The position numbers and the translations under genes were made by a program. This document shows positions 27,301 to 37,359 of a DNA stretch of 64,000 nt, piece after piece. Source of the DNA: Holothuria scabra (Eukaryota > Echinodermata > Holothuroidea > Aspidochirotida > Holothuriidae); contig CM074187.1 in NCBI GenBank assembly GCA_037179385.1, positions 10,169,450 through 10,233,449 of the forward strand. The letters are read 5' to 3'. Position 1 is the stretch's first letter. Each line of letters opens with the position of its first letter. Under the pieces are notes generated by a model that was given only the letters and a program-made list of their open reading frames with translations, did not search any database and had not been told where the DNA came from.

Positions 27301-28690
27301 GCATAAACGCTTAGTCTATAGTATAGTGTTGTTCTATATTAACCTGAAACTTCGAGAGGATATTCTATTCACCTCCTTATTAAATTATACCACAATGCAT
27401 ATGATTAATGCACAAGAACGGTCAAAGTTCACTCACATATCGTAAGCAAATATCGTAAGCAAGAGAAACAAGCAATTTGGGACTGACTTTACAAAATGAC
27501 AAGTTAAAAATTCCCAAACGCATTTTACTGTTTATAACCAAGAGTGCAGTTAACGTAAGATTTTTTTATGTAACCCATTTCTCGAGGGTTTAAGTTATCA
27601 AAATCAACTTATATTATCTTTCTCACGGGATGAGAGGGATATCTCATCCGCCTGAGTACTCCCGTCATTCAACTCATCCTCCTTATGAAGAGAAACACTT
27701 AACGAATGAGAGAGAGAGAGTGGCTTACTTCACTTAATTTTTACAACAAAACTAACAGAATCGACCAATTTCATAACAGGCATTTCACCTAGTTTCTACT
27801 TGACGCGTAGGCATTAACTTTTAAAGACAGAGAATTTGCATAAATCAGTCTCATGAAATTGCGCTTTGAGACAAAACGCCAAACTTGAAAATACATTGTC
27901 TTTGAGAAAGGTTGTACGCTCAAAATATGACATTGAGGTAGCATTATTTTTTTCTCTAAGAACAACCGGATTTATTTTACTAGGATGTCACTTAACATTG
28001 AAAAAGTTTCCAAGCGGTGGAGAAGAGTATCAAGTATTCTGGTAGTAAGCATTTAATCCGTATATTTGTTCAGGCCGTTCAGACTTTTAGCGTGAATAAT
28101 ACTTAAATTAAGATATGTGTGTACCGATGAAACAAATAATTTTTTTGCAATAGTCGTATTTAGAAACGGTTACTTGTGAAATTTATCACAGTTTTCTATA
28201 ACTCGCTCCAAGCTGCCATAGACAAATAGGCTATTTAATACGATACCGTTAAAACTAAAGGATTGTTATTTTTTAACTTTTTTAGAAACTAGAACCGAGT
28301 GTTGACGGTATATGTTCTCCATCTTAATAGAGAGCATCTATTGACAAAAAAATAAGTAGAACAGAAACAAAATATTCAGATAGAACCAGAGACTTATTTG
28401 AACAATTTCATGATAACCGATATGTAGCCTCAGTCTATTTAAACCTGGATAACTTACTAAAAAACTTATCAAATTGGATTAAAACCTCACGAGGAATATA
28501 TAGGCTGGTTTAAAGAGAATGTAAAAACTGTAAAAATTTTAATTTATAAAAGTTAACTGCTTCGATTTCTATAGTCTGTAGGTGGAAGCCAATGAGCTTT
28601 AATGTGTACAATTTAACAGGATTAGAAGACATTGAAGAGAAATATTCTGGAAATGTTGACTGACGGTTGTTAGTTTTGGTTTGGGGTTTG
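18301..28690. other. Repeat-poor stretch within the presumed Hox first intron
   Basis: AT-rich DNA with no ORF beyond chance length. I recognise no copies of the repeat families seen elsewhere in the window. Minor features are short AT microsatellites near 20490 and 21293, and a TTA-type tract near 26660. An exon-like island at 24189-24386 is listed separately. If exon 2 lies left of the window, all of this is intron on the minus strand. Confidence 0.5.
24189..24386. other. Composition island in the intron, possible regulatory element or exon
   Basis: About 200 bases noticeably less AT-rich than the surrounding 4 kb and open on both strands: 65 codons on the minus strand, and a plus-strand frame starting at 24220 that runs on to 24510 (96 codons). 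It contains CRE-like TGACGTCG and TGACGTGC motifs. On the plus strand there are two good donor-like sites, GTAAGT (about 24279) and GTGAGT (about 24375). No protein family is recognised from either translation. A conserved intronic enhancer is at least as likely as an exon. Confidence 0.3.
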
Positions 28691-28693
28691 GGG

Positions 28694-28892
28694 TTCATTT
28701 TCTACCCATTGGTGCAATTCGGGCCAGCCAAGGTATTTTTTGTCAATTGTGGCTCATTGCCTTATCTTTCTTACTCCATTGCTTAAGTTGATTACAAAGC
28801 AAAATGATAGTAGTTTCCAGTTTTAAAGTTTTTTGGTATAACCCGGCCAAGATTCAAACTTTAGACCCTTCTACTGACGGTTGTTCAACATG
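28694..28892 (-). repeat. tRNA-derived SINE, family S1, decayed copy
   Basis: Minus-strand order head-body-tail. GGTATAACCCGGCCAAG followed by a degenerate B-box (GATTCAAACTTTAGAC) lies near 28836-28865, and the body block CCATTGCTTAAG at about 28777. It is the only repeat I recognise between 18.3 and 36.6 kb. Confidence 0.5.
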
Positions 28893-28899
28893 GACACAA

Positions 28900-31800
28900 A
28901 ATGTCCCATAAAAACTAACTGCTAACTAATTTATGAAATTGATTGTTTGCATCAAAGTTTTGATAAATTGATTTTTTGTCTCAAAAAGGGGGGAAAAGAA
29001 AAAGTGAAAGAAATAAAAACAAACAACGAAGCAGGAAATTAAGAGTCTGGGGGTGTGGGGGTAGGGGTACGTGGGCAATGATAGGCTTATCGGGAATTTT
29101 AAGCGGTACACTCACTGTTCTTAAATTGAAGATGGGAAATAGGTGCTATCTTTTTCAAGAGGTGGAAAATAAACTTATTATCATACACAATCAGTTTCTC
29201 TGCTATTCTGGGGTAACCTCTGAGGCAGGTCACAAACTCAACAATCCTTTTATGCTGGGTGTAGTTTTGCGTTGGTTTCACTGAATCTAGTACTGATCTT
29301 GACACGTATCTTGGACAAAAAAGTACCAACTTTCTCATTTTAGCTGTGCGAATAATTTGAACTTTCAACCCCATTTTTTGGAGTCATAATTTATCTTGAA
29401 ACAGGTGTTTCGTACAATAATACATTTATTTTGCATGTCACAATTGCTTTTCTCCCATGATCATACTGTGTGTAACTGGTATAGCTCAAACGTTATGCAG
29501 GCATTTTATGTTAAAACTGTAGGACGTTTGTACGTAGTAAGAGTCAAATACACCTGTCATGCGACCGTCTGATATATTAACTTTCGTTGGTATTTAAAAT
29601 ACCGCAATTATTTTAAAGTCTTTTGAATCATGTGTGTAAAGAGATTGACTTCAGCTTTGTTACAAGCAAAACAAAAAACACCTCAAACTTTTAAAGAAGC
29701 AAACAGCAAAGAAACCACAAGTTCATTAGTTTAACGACGAATACAGAAAAAAACTTAAAACGCATTTATTTAAAGACTGTGTTCACGCCGATAAGAGGAT
29801 AAATTTTCCTCCAATTTTGTTGCTGCCTTGTGTGAAAATGTGAATGTCAAAATAACTGAGGTGACTTGACGACGAAAAGGTATGAAAATTTCGTTTACGA
29901 AATTGAAATACTGAAATGCAGATTAAAATGATGAGTCAAATTGATAATGTGCAGTATTGTATCGACTACTGGTATTTTCGTTTGAACTTTTCGAAAAGAA
30001 ACCATGTCTAAATACTAATTTAACGACAGAATTAAAGACCAATAGAATAAAAAAAATTAACAAACCACCATTAAAGTTGTTTACATAAAAAAGTGGGATA
30101 TTTTGAAACGACAAGTCACTAAAGTGTAAACCAACCATATAATGAAAATTGATTTGTATTTTCCTTTTAATTGACAACATTTTTCATGGCAGCAATAAAA
30201 ATTGAAAAAAAAATTAAAAGAAAGCATTGAACTACATTTACATCTGGGATCCTATTAAAGTATAGAGAAATAAATTGCACAAAAATTCAGCTTTCTCTTG
30301 GCTTGCAAGTCGAATTTTATTTTATTTTTTTTTCTTGCAGAGAATAAATGTTACACCTTTATCTTTATTTTTTACAATTGGAGTAATATTTAAATGGATT
30401 GACAGCACAATAGATGATTTTGTTTCAAATTGGTAAGCAAACCAATCTCTCAAATAAACGGTCCTTCAGATCTCATTACCAGATAACAAGAATGAGTTAA
30501 CCATGTATAAAAGATGCATAACTGAAGATCAGAGACAACTGAATGTCTCTATACTCCATTTAACTTAAGAAAAACTTCTGCAAATATTTCAACATATTTT
30601 GTTCGTCGTGCGTACAAATATTTTATATTCTTTATTCCAAGTAAAAAAATAAAGTTAAATGAAAGAATTTCGGCTTGGATTATGCTTTCTTGCTACTTCA
30701 AAAACTGTTGGGTTAAATGAGGGCAATTTTGATTAACTTGCCAGTACCGTTAGGGATATATTTTTCGCCATATATAGCCTTTCAAGTAAAGACAGAATCA
30801 AAGATATTTCTTTAAAAAAATTGTTGAAATTGGTATCAATGACTAGCCACATGAAATTTTAAATATCTAAACTTTGAGGCAAAATGATGGTGTCCAGGTG
30901 AGAACTTAGCATCTTCTAGATCTTCGAGGTCAAAATATAGCATTTCTTGTGCTGCTGTCACGAGGTTTTATCATAATTTACACTAGAGTTACTGTGACGT
31001 CACAAATATTGCCACAAAATGCTTGTTCAAAATTGTTAGATTTGAACGTCTAGGTTTTAAACATCTCAAAGTATTGCATTTAAAGGAACAGAAGTAATGG
31101 AAACTTGCCAAAAAATGATAAAAAAAATAGTAAAAAAAACTCCCTTTGATCAGGGAGATTTGTAAATAGTCCTTTACTAGACTCAAGGCAAATTTGTTGA
31201 TTTTTTCTTCATATGAAAAAGATATGAGGTTCCATGTTGTGAATATTTCCAAAGATCCATTTTAAGTTCATTGATGTCCTTTTAATTTGCAACCGATTCG
31301 AAAGTTTCACTTACTGTAATGATTATTTGCTGTGTTTTCATGGAAAAATGCAGGTTTATCGTGAATGGGTATACAAGTTAAGACGAAAGAATTATTTGAA
31401 CACATTTGTAGAGAAAGTTTCTTTACCTTCGTGTGATAACTGTGAACACAGGAGAAGATACTACTGATATCAATGCAATACTATATGTTGCCTTACAGTA
31501 ATGTTTGCATGTGTACAACTATTATCTTTTTATCTCGTTATAAGTGAAAGCTTCGACAGAATTTTAACAAGTTTTCATTTTTACTAACCAGAAAATAACC
31601 TTGCATTTATGTAAAAATATAATGTAGAAAGCGGATAAACCGCGCATATGATTGATAAGGTCGCTTTGTTCGGAGTTAAGAATCTCTTTGTCTAAGCATT
31701 TTGCCAAGTACATTGTAATCCGCTTTTGTTAGATTTAAATATTAAATGGATGCTCTTTTGATTTGGAAACTATTACGGATGCTTTTAAGATTGTAGGAAT

Positions 31801-32950
31801 TTGGCAATTTTTATGTACTTAGTACTACACCCACTCGTTGCGAGTTTTGTAGAGTGGTTAAACAAGTAGGTGTCCATCAAATTCGTCATCAGAGAAACGT
31901 AAAAGCGTAAAAAACGTAAAAACGTGTGTGAATCCGTGTAATAGAGGGTGATGAAACATGGACAAGATATCACATAAATATTAAATCATATTTCATACTC
32001 TAAAAACCATCTAGTCAATAGGGGAGCAAAATTGTCAAATATTTGACAAGATAAGTTCCAAATTGACTAAGAAATGGTTAAGAAATAAAACTATTCGTTT
32101 CATTTACGAGCCGAAACTAGTCAAAATTTTGACAAGATTACAGTTCATGCTTTTATTGATTTGATTTTATTCCAACTTGAAATAGGAAATTTTTAGAGTG
32201 TAAAAGGGGGAAGCTATCACAGTGTTGTATGAATTCACAATTAAAACTTGATAATAGTGATAAATAAATAATAAATAATACATAAACATAAAAAATAAAC
32301 AATAAATCATGACTGGTTGAATGCAAGCTGAATTTCTCGTGTACCGAGTACAATGCAAATTGATCACTTGGCGCATTTGTAACCATTCGCACATAACCGT
32401 ATTTTGAATTTATAATTGGTTTTCTTTTTCTTTTAAACCGGTTGGTCGGTACTGTTTTGTAAAATGGTACAGGTTTTGAGAACTTCAAGCTTGAAGATTT
32501 TAGGAAGCTTTCTGATCTAGTTTCATAATGCATATAGTTTTAAGTCCATATATTACCTCACAGGAGTCGCGAAAATATTGAAAAAGAGCAGTTTATTTGT
32601 TTTGTCTTAGAAATATTATGTCTCACGTGAGGAGAGCAAAACGGAACATCTACACTTAACGTAAATTATGTTTGCTTCAAAAATGTGCAGGTGACCTTGT
32701 CAACCGTTGCACTAATACAGCTGGTTTCCATTGAGTGTTATACTATGTAAAAGTAAAGTAATAATACGAAGTTCAAATAATGTTAGATTCTTGTTTTTTT
32801 TTTCTTTTTTTTTACATGCAGTGTCATTTGAAAAGTAGTTCTATTTCACTATATATGATTATCATTGACCTCCTATGAGGTTACAATTGATTTCATTGTT
32901 TGTAAATGAACTGAACATGAGTTGAACCCCATGAACCCCATACTCGAGTG
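28900..32950. other. AT-rich intronic DNA without recognised genes
   Basis: No homeodomain exon, RNA gene or dispersed repeat recognised. The longest ORF is 126 codons on the minus strand (32153-32533). It has no family resemblance, its composition follows the AT-rich background, and I treat it as chance. A G-run cluster at 29049-29075 is listed separately. Confidence 0.45.
29049..29075 (+). other. Potential G-quadruplex motif
   Basis: Four G runs (5, 5, 4 and 3) separated by loops TGT, TA and TACGT. This fits the usual pattern for an intramolecular quadruplex on the plus strand. Confidence 0.55.
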
Positions 32951-32959
32951 TCTTAATGA

Positions 32960-33545
32960 AAGAATTTCAAGCAGACACAACGCGCAAACGGTGCAAGTTG
33001 TTTCTTTTAAATCATACGATATTTTGTTTTACTTTTGAGAAGAGTAGCTGGTCGACCATGAATTTGTGTACATGATAGAGGTTGCGACATTTCATGCCCA
33101 TCCGATAATTCAAGCGCATTTATCGATACAAAAGAACACCGAAACTATTAAACGGATATTAATAATGCGCAGTTACAACTGGTTTATTTTTACACTCTTT
33201 CGCGCAATTACATATGATAAAATTCCCAGACCATCATCCGGTTTGCATTCATACGTACGCTTAGAGCGGCGCTCCGAGGCACCGAAGCTGTCCGTTAAAA
33301 TTTATGGTCGTGCACCGCAACAGCATGGTCTGTATGTTTGCCTCGTGTTCAATAATGGGTGCATTGAAATGTTGTTATCGTTAATTAAAATAATTGTCAC
33401 GTGTTGTTTTTATTTACAGTTAACAAAACCGCAATCGATTGAGTGTACCCCTTGTAATAATCTGCCAGAACCTGACGCTAGTGAAATATATTATACATCG
33501 GCAACCATTATTCATACATACCTACAGACTAACCTCCTTTTTTAA
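32960..33545 (+). other. Intronic island with a 159-codon plus-strand ORF; candidate cis-regulatory module
   Basis: Lies about 1.3-1.8 kb inside the Hox first intron. Relative to its neighbours it is richer in GC and CpG. It contains the longest ORF outside the Hox exon (33066-33545, antisense to the Hox gene). The translation matches no family I know. It has a hydrophobic patch around residues 103-117 but no signal peptide. The DNA is dense in homeodomain-type cores (TTAATTAAAATAATT, CGATAATT, TTATCGAT) and holds a CACGTG E-box. I favour conserved regulatory DNA with a fortuitous ORF; a small antisense gene cannot be excluded. Confidence 0.35.
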
Positions 33546-34781
33546 AATCCCAATTTCTTCCTTTTCAAAAGTTATTTCAATTCTTTATATCACGTCAACA
33601 AAGAGATTTCATTGTTAGAAAAGTGACTTGAGAATTAAAGATAAATAGGTTTCCCCAAAACCACATTAGTTCAGAAAGACTTGCGAAACAAAATAAGAAC
33701 GTTGTAGCTTTTGTTGTATCATTTTGATAAAATTTTAGATTAATGATGAGTTTTCCAAACTTAAAGCAAACGCAGCAATGAAACACTAAAAAGGGATTAA
33801 TATAACAACTTACAAGATATAGGATGAGATGACACCAATATTCGTGAATTATTTCATTTTTAGTCTTAAATATTTACCATTTGCAGCTACCAGGGAGAGA
33901 AAGTTGTAACTAATAAAAAAATTTAAAGATGACTTACCTAAATGATGAATAACAAAACTTTTGTACTTAGATTTTACTTGTAACAGTTATTTCTTAATAT
34001 TTGTTGGTCAGTAATAAAAAATTACCACTCCATCAGTGACTGATCTCAGGTTATGATAACAGCATAACTCGAAGATCTCTATACCTTGAATGCATTAAAC
34101 GTGGGTAAAAAAGAAGTGCTATCTATGATTCCAATGGATGTACTTTAGAATACATCGTCAACACGACTTGACACAAAATAATGATAATAAATTGTTAAAT
34201 TTAATTGTTTACCAAAATCGATAGCCATTTCGTGACTTTCTGGTAGATATAACATCATTACAACAAGTAAATGAGGATGACGTAATGATTACAGTCATTA
34301 GAGCGTCACACTATGGGATTTTTTCGCTTCATTTGATCCCAGAGAAATAGTCAAATACTGATTTATTAGTCCATTATTATTTTGATGGTACGGAGCAAAA
34401 AACCGGGGAAGTTTTCATAACTTTATTCAAAATAAATAAACGTGTGCAATGAAATCGAGAAGAACAGTTTACCACAACGTTAGCGAAACAATCGATAATT
34501 TTAAGGTGAACAAACTTGGATGAAATCTTACCCTATTCCTTCCCGAAAGTTTTCCAAGATAATTTTATTTTGATGATAACAAATTGTTTTGACTGCCGAG
34601 GTTACCTCCATTTGCAATGAATAAGTATGTGAAGATTTGATGGCCCCATTATACGAAAGCGATTTATTCAAGTGGAGTTAATTGACTTATCTACAACCAC
34701 AGATCACTCGATTGAAAAGATATCTAGAAGCTCTTCAGGGGACACCGAGTGCAAAGTTTACTAGTTAAAACAAATTCATGT
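33546..34781. other. Proximal Hox intron, no gene or repeat seen
   Basis: AT-rich sequence directly inside the donor of Hox exon 1. Several TAAT/ATTA cores are present, but no more than AT content would give. No dispersed repeat is recognised. Confidence 0.45.
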
Positions 34782-34787
34782 ACTCAC
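34782..34787 (-). other. Splice donor of Hox exon 1
   Basis: The minus-strand reading is ACCG followed by GTGAGT, a near-consensus donor. Translation past it gives only a few residues before a stop, which supports splicing here. The intron is phase 1. Confidence 0.8.
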
Positions 34788-35403
34788 CGGTATTAGCGTG
34801 TATCCTCCTCATCCATGGATAAATTTGCTCTGGCCTACTGGATGAATGCTGGCTCTTCATGGATAAGCAATCTACCGGGACGTTACCGGTTGCCCCGTTT
34901 GAAGGGACCATGGCCCTCTGCAACATGGCTTCTCGACCGTACCCCATTGGTGGTCCTCCCTGCTGACTGTTATATTTATAACATTTTGGGGATACCTGTT
35001 GACTGCTCGTATACGAGCACTGTTGTTGAAGTGTTTGGTCCATATTTCGGGAAGGGTCCATTAAAATTTGGCCCTCAGAACCAACACCCGACATGCGGTT
35101 CAGTTCAACTTGGTAATAGCCGTTAGACTGCATCGGAGGGGATCCGCTGTGTTCAGGGTATTCGCAGTAAGGAAACAAATTACTTGCACCCTCCGTGTTT
35201 GGGTTTGACGCTGATGATGCTCTAAAGGGTGAGGCCTGGCGCGGTTGGTGGCTACCCTCGTCTAGCTCCACTCCGGCGTAACAGGGTGTCGCTGGGCGAA
35301 ACCTAGACATACCTCTGTGTTGTTGCTGATGGTTGTAATTTGAGCTAGCCCCTGATAGGGGAAACTCGGCCGTGGTCACTGATTGTGCATAGTAAGAGGT
35401 CAT
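34788..35403 (-). CDS. Hox5: Hox gene, first coding exon (Hox5/Scr-like), partial
   Basis: First coding exon of a homeobox transcription factor of the Hox family, which acts in the nucleus to specify axial identity. It gives 205 full codons plus one base. The protein starts MTSYY, like the conserved Hox M-S-S-Y-F/Y start. It is then low-complexity and rich in Ser, Gln, Pro and Tyr (HQQQH at 25-29, QQQ at 126-128), and carries YPWM at residues 195-198 in the context QIYPWMRRIH. YPWM is the PBC (Exd/Pbx) contact motif and lies just upstream of the homeodomain in Hox proteins. The exon ends at a strong donor (GTGAGT, 34787-34782) in phase 1 after codons for Asn and Thr, as expected for the usual Hox intron between hexapeptide and homeodomain. 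The start is the first Met after an in-frame stop at 35437-35439, with A at -3. The homeodomain exon is not in the window. Hox5/Scr is favoured by I-Y-P-W-M followed by R-R-I-H. Hox4 is the main alternative, and the paralogue number is less certain than Hox membership. Confidence 0.88.
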
Positions 35404-36200
35404 TTTGTCGACTTGAATTGAAGTTATCCGCTTTTCTCAACAAAGTTTTGAAGCCAGGTGGACTATATCTACCACTCTTCACTCTAGCCTACTCAAGCTT
35501 TTAACCAGAGTAGCCGATACTTTTCTGCAATTGGTATTTCGCCTCTTTGAAAAATTTCCACCCTTCTTTTTCGAATTCCGAATCGAGAAGCATAACAATT
35601 AGTTGAAAACCAGCGTTATCAATCAGAGGTGAGATATCACATGACTCATTTTGTCCAATGATAGCATATGCATCGAGCTCGTACTCTTCGGCACAGGCGT
35701 GTGCCGCTGCTTGTGTGTTCTCTCCAACTTACGGCGGTATTAAATGGATTACCTTGAACGGCAGAGAAGCACGGGGAATCAAAACTGTTAATTTGAAGAG
35801 ATGCGTATGATTTATGCAAGGCGAACTTTTTAAAAGCGACCCATAGATTTTCCCCAATAATTTTACATTTAGAGGAAGTGACGCGCGATGGGGTTTTAGA
35901 TTTACGGTAACGCCTTTTAAAACATTAGGTCGAGGACTGATTCTTCGTTGATTGACAGATTCCGTTGTAGTTGGAGAGAGAAACTGTAATTATTTGGAGG
36001 TGGACAGTTATATAGGATATAGTAAGCATGATGCACATATTACGTCCTTTAAGAACAAAAATGTTCTAAATTTGTTCGCTCTTCATATTACCGTATTGAC
36101 CTACAGAAGTATTCTATATTTCTTTTAATAGTTACAAACCAGAAGTATACAATATTTTATCCAATCAGAGAAGTTATTGAACTTTTTATAGAGGTCATAG
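35404..36200 (-). promoter_or_regulatory. Upstream region and probable promoter of the Hox gene
   Basis: This is the 5' side of the Hox exon. The first 40 bases read as leader with an in-frame stop (35437-35439). A TGATTGAT octamer on the minus strand (35618-35625) matches the bipartite PBC-Hox site class. A CCAAT-type motif lies at about 35652-35660, next to an E-box CACATG (about 35638-35643). Two possible TATA boxes on the minus strand are TATATAA (36008-36014) and TATAAAAAGT (36181-36190). Either would imply a leader of roughly 570-760 bases. The transcription start is not fixed by the sequence. The region has no recognisable repeat. Confidence 0.45.
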
Positions 36201-36596
36201 AACTTTTTATGTTTAAAGATTAACTTTACTCAAAAAGGTGAACAAAGTCGATAAAGTAATTTTAAATGCTGACCAGCCGATGGTAATGTCAAAACCTCCT
36301 AACTATAGGTTTAGCCCTCATAGCTTAATTTTCGTACAAAATATCATCACATCTTGCACTTTCCTAAAATAAAAAGGAAATCAGATCTGTTAATACTTGA
36401 AATCCTACAAAAGGGCTTACTCCTGGTAACCTTTCAGTCTCGCAGAACCGAGAGGAATATGTCCCCATTTGTAAAGAAATGATTCGAATTTTGTACGTTT
36501 GTCTCAATAACATAGGGATAAGTTAAAGATCTGTTTTCTGGGGTACTTTAGAGTAAGCGGAGTGGCAACTTTAATTTCGAAATTTTGGATATTTAA
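36201..36596. other. Short upstream spacer, nothing recognised
   Basis: AT-rich DNA between the presumed Hox promoter and the first upstream SINE. No ORF or repeat seen. Confidence 0.4.
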
Positions 36597-36822
36597 GTTA
36601 GTGAGATGGGGTTTTTAGCCAACTGGTGTAAGTCAGGTCGCCCTTTGCAGTTGTCTTTCACTTGCTTGTTTTCCATACTTCATTGCTTATGCTGAGCACC
36701 AAGTACAATGGCAGTAGGTGTCATTTTTTAAGTCTTTGGTATAACCTGGCAAGGAATCGAACTCCAGAACTCTCGGCTGCAAGCCGGATACTGTAACTAT
36801 TGATCACGCAATCAGCTGTATA
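36597..36822 (-). repeat. tRNA-derived SINE, family S1, full-length copy
   Basis: On the minus strand the tRNA head has B-box GGAGTTCGATTCC (plus-strand GGAATCGAACTCC at 36753-36765). The anticodon region has partly paired arms around CTTGCAG, suggesting descent from a tRNA with a TGC-type anticodon. The body (GCTGAGCACCAAGTACAAT, about 36691-36709) and the 3' GAGATGGGGTTTT end match the other S1 copies. It is the nearest insertion upstream of the Hox gene. Confidence 0.7.
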
Positions 36823-36960
36823 AGAGGGTTGACCTGATTGACCTGAAGGTGTTCAAGTGATTTATAGGTCAAGTTCGAGATACTAATGACTGACTTAGAG
36901 CTTTGTGTTTGCTTCCAGATCACCGTAGGCTAATCGTTGTGGACACGGTCGGTAGTAAGT

Positions 36961-36981
36961 GGGTGTGGGGGAGGGGTGGGG
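36961..36981 (+). other. Potential G-quadruplex motif
   Basis: G runs of 3, 5, 4 and 4 with loops TGT, A and T: a compact quadruplex-forming pattern about 1.5 kb upstream of the Hox start codon. Confidence 0.65.
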
Positions 36982-37109
36982 TTGGTCGAGGGAAGAGTCT
37001 GAAAACGTACTGGCATAATATTTGCAAAAAGTGCCGGAGACCCGGATTATCCCTTAATTTTTTCTAACTCGCCTGCCTGAACATCAGTTTGATAAAGAAG
37101 TGGACTTTT

Positions 37110-37185
37110 TCTGAAGTCCTCAGCTCCAGACCATCTGGCAAAGGGCCATTCGGCGAAACCAAAACTTTATTAAAGAAGAGCAACT
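37110..37185 (+). repeat. Short conserved dispersed block, family E, copy 2
   Basis: Contains CATCTGGCAAAGGGCCATTC and GGCGAAACCAAAACTTTA, colinear with 12420-12510. It lies inside an 89-codon ORF that I regard as fortuitous. Confidence 0.6.
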
Positions 37186-37359
37186 TTGACAAAGAAGAGC
37201 ACAAAATAAATGAGAATAATGTTCCAAGAGATTTGACTACTTCACAGAATCTGCTTAATTTGAAAAGTGACCCAAACCCGGTTATTTTGAGCCAATCCGA
37301 TCACTTGGTCAAATTGTCCGCAACCCAGATCATTCTATGCTCAATAGATTTAATTTGAT

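Noticed and set aside
32153..32533. 126-codon minus-strand ORF in the Hox intron
   Set aside because: AT-rich composition, no family resemblance, no homeodomain residues (no WFQN), poor splice context.
1..34787. Search for miR-10, expected near Hox4/Hox5 in many animals
   Set aside because: I found no match to the mature miR-10 core CCTGTAGATCCGAA on either strand. CTTCGTAGATCC at about 57378 is only a partial resemblance.
34815..35126. 103-codon plus-strand ORF
   Set aside because: Antisense shadow of the Hox exon; the minus-strand frame has the Hox start, YPWM and donor.
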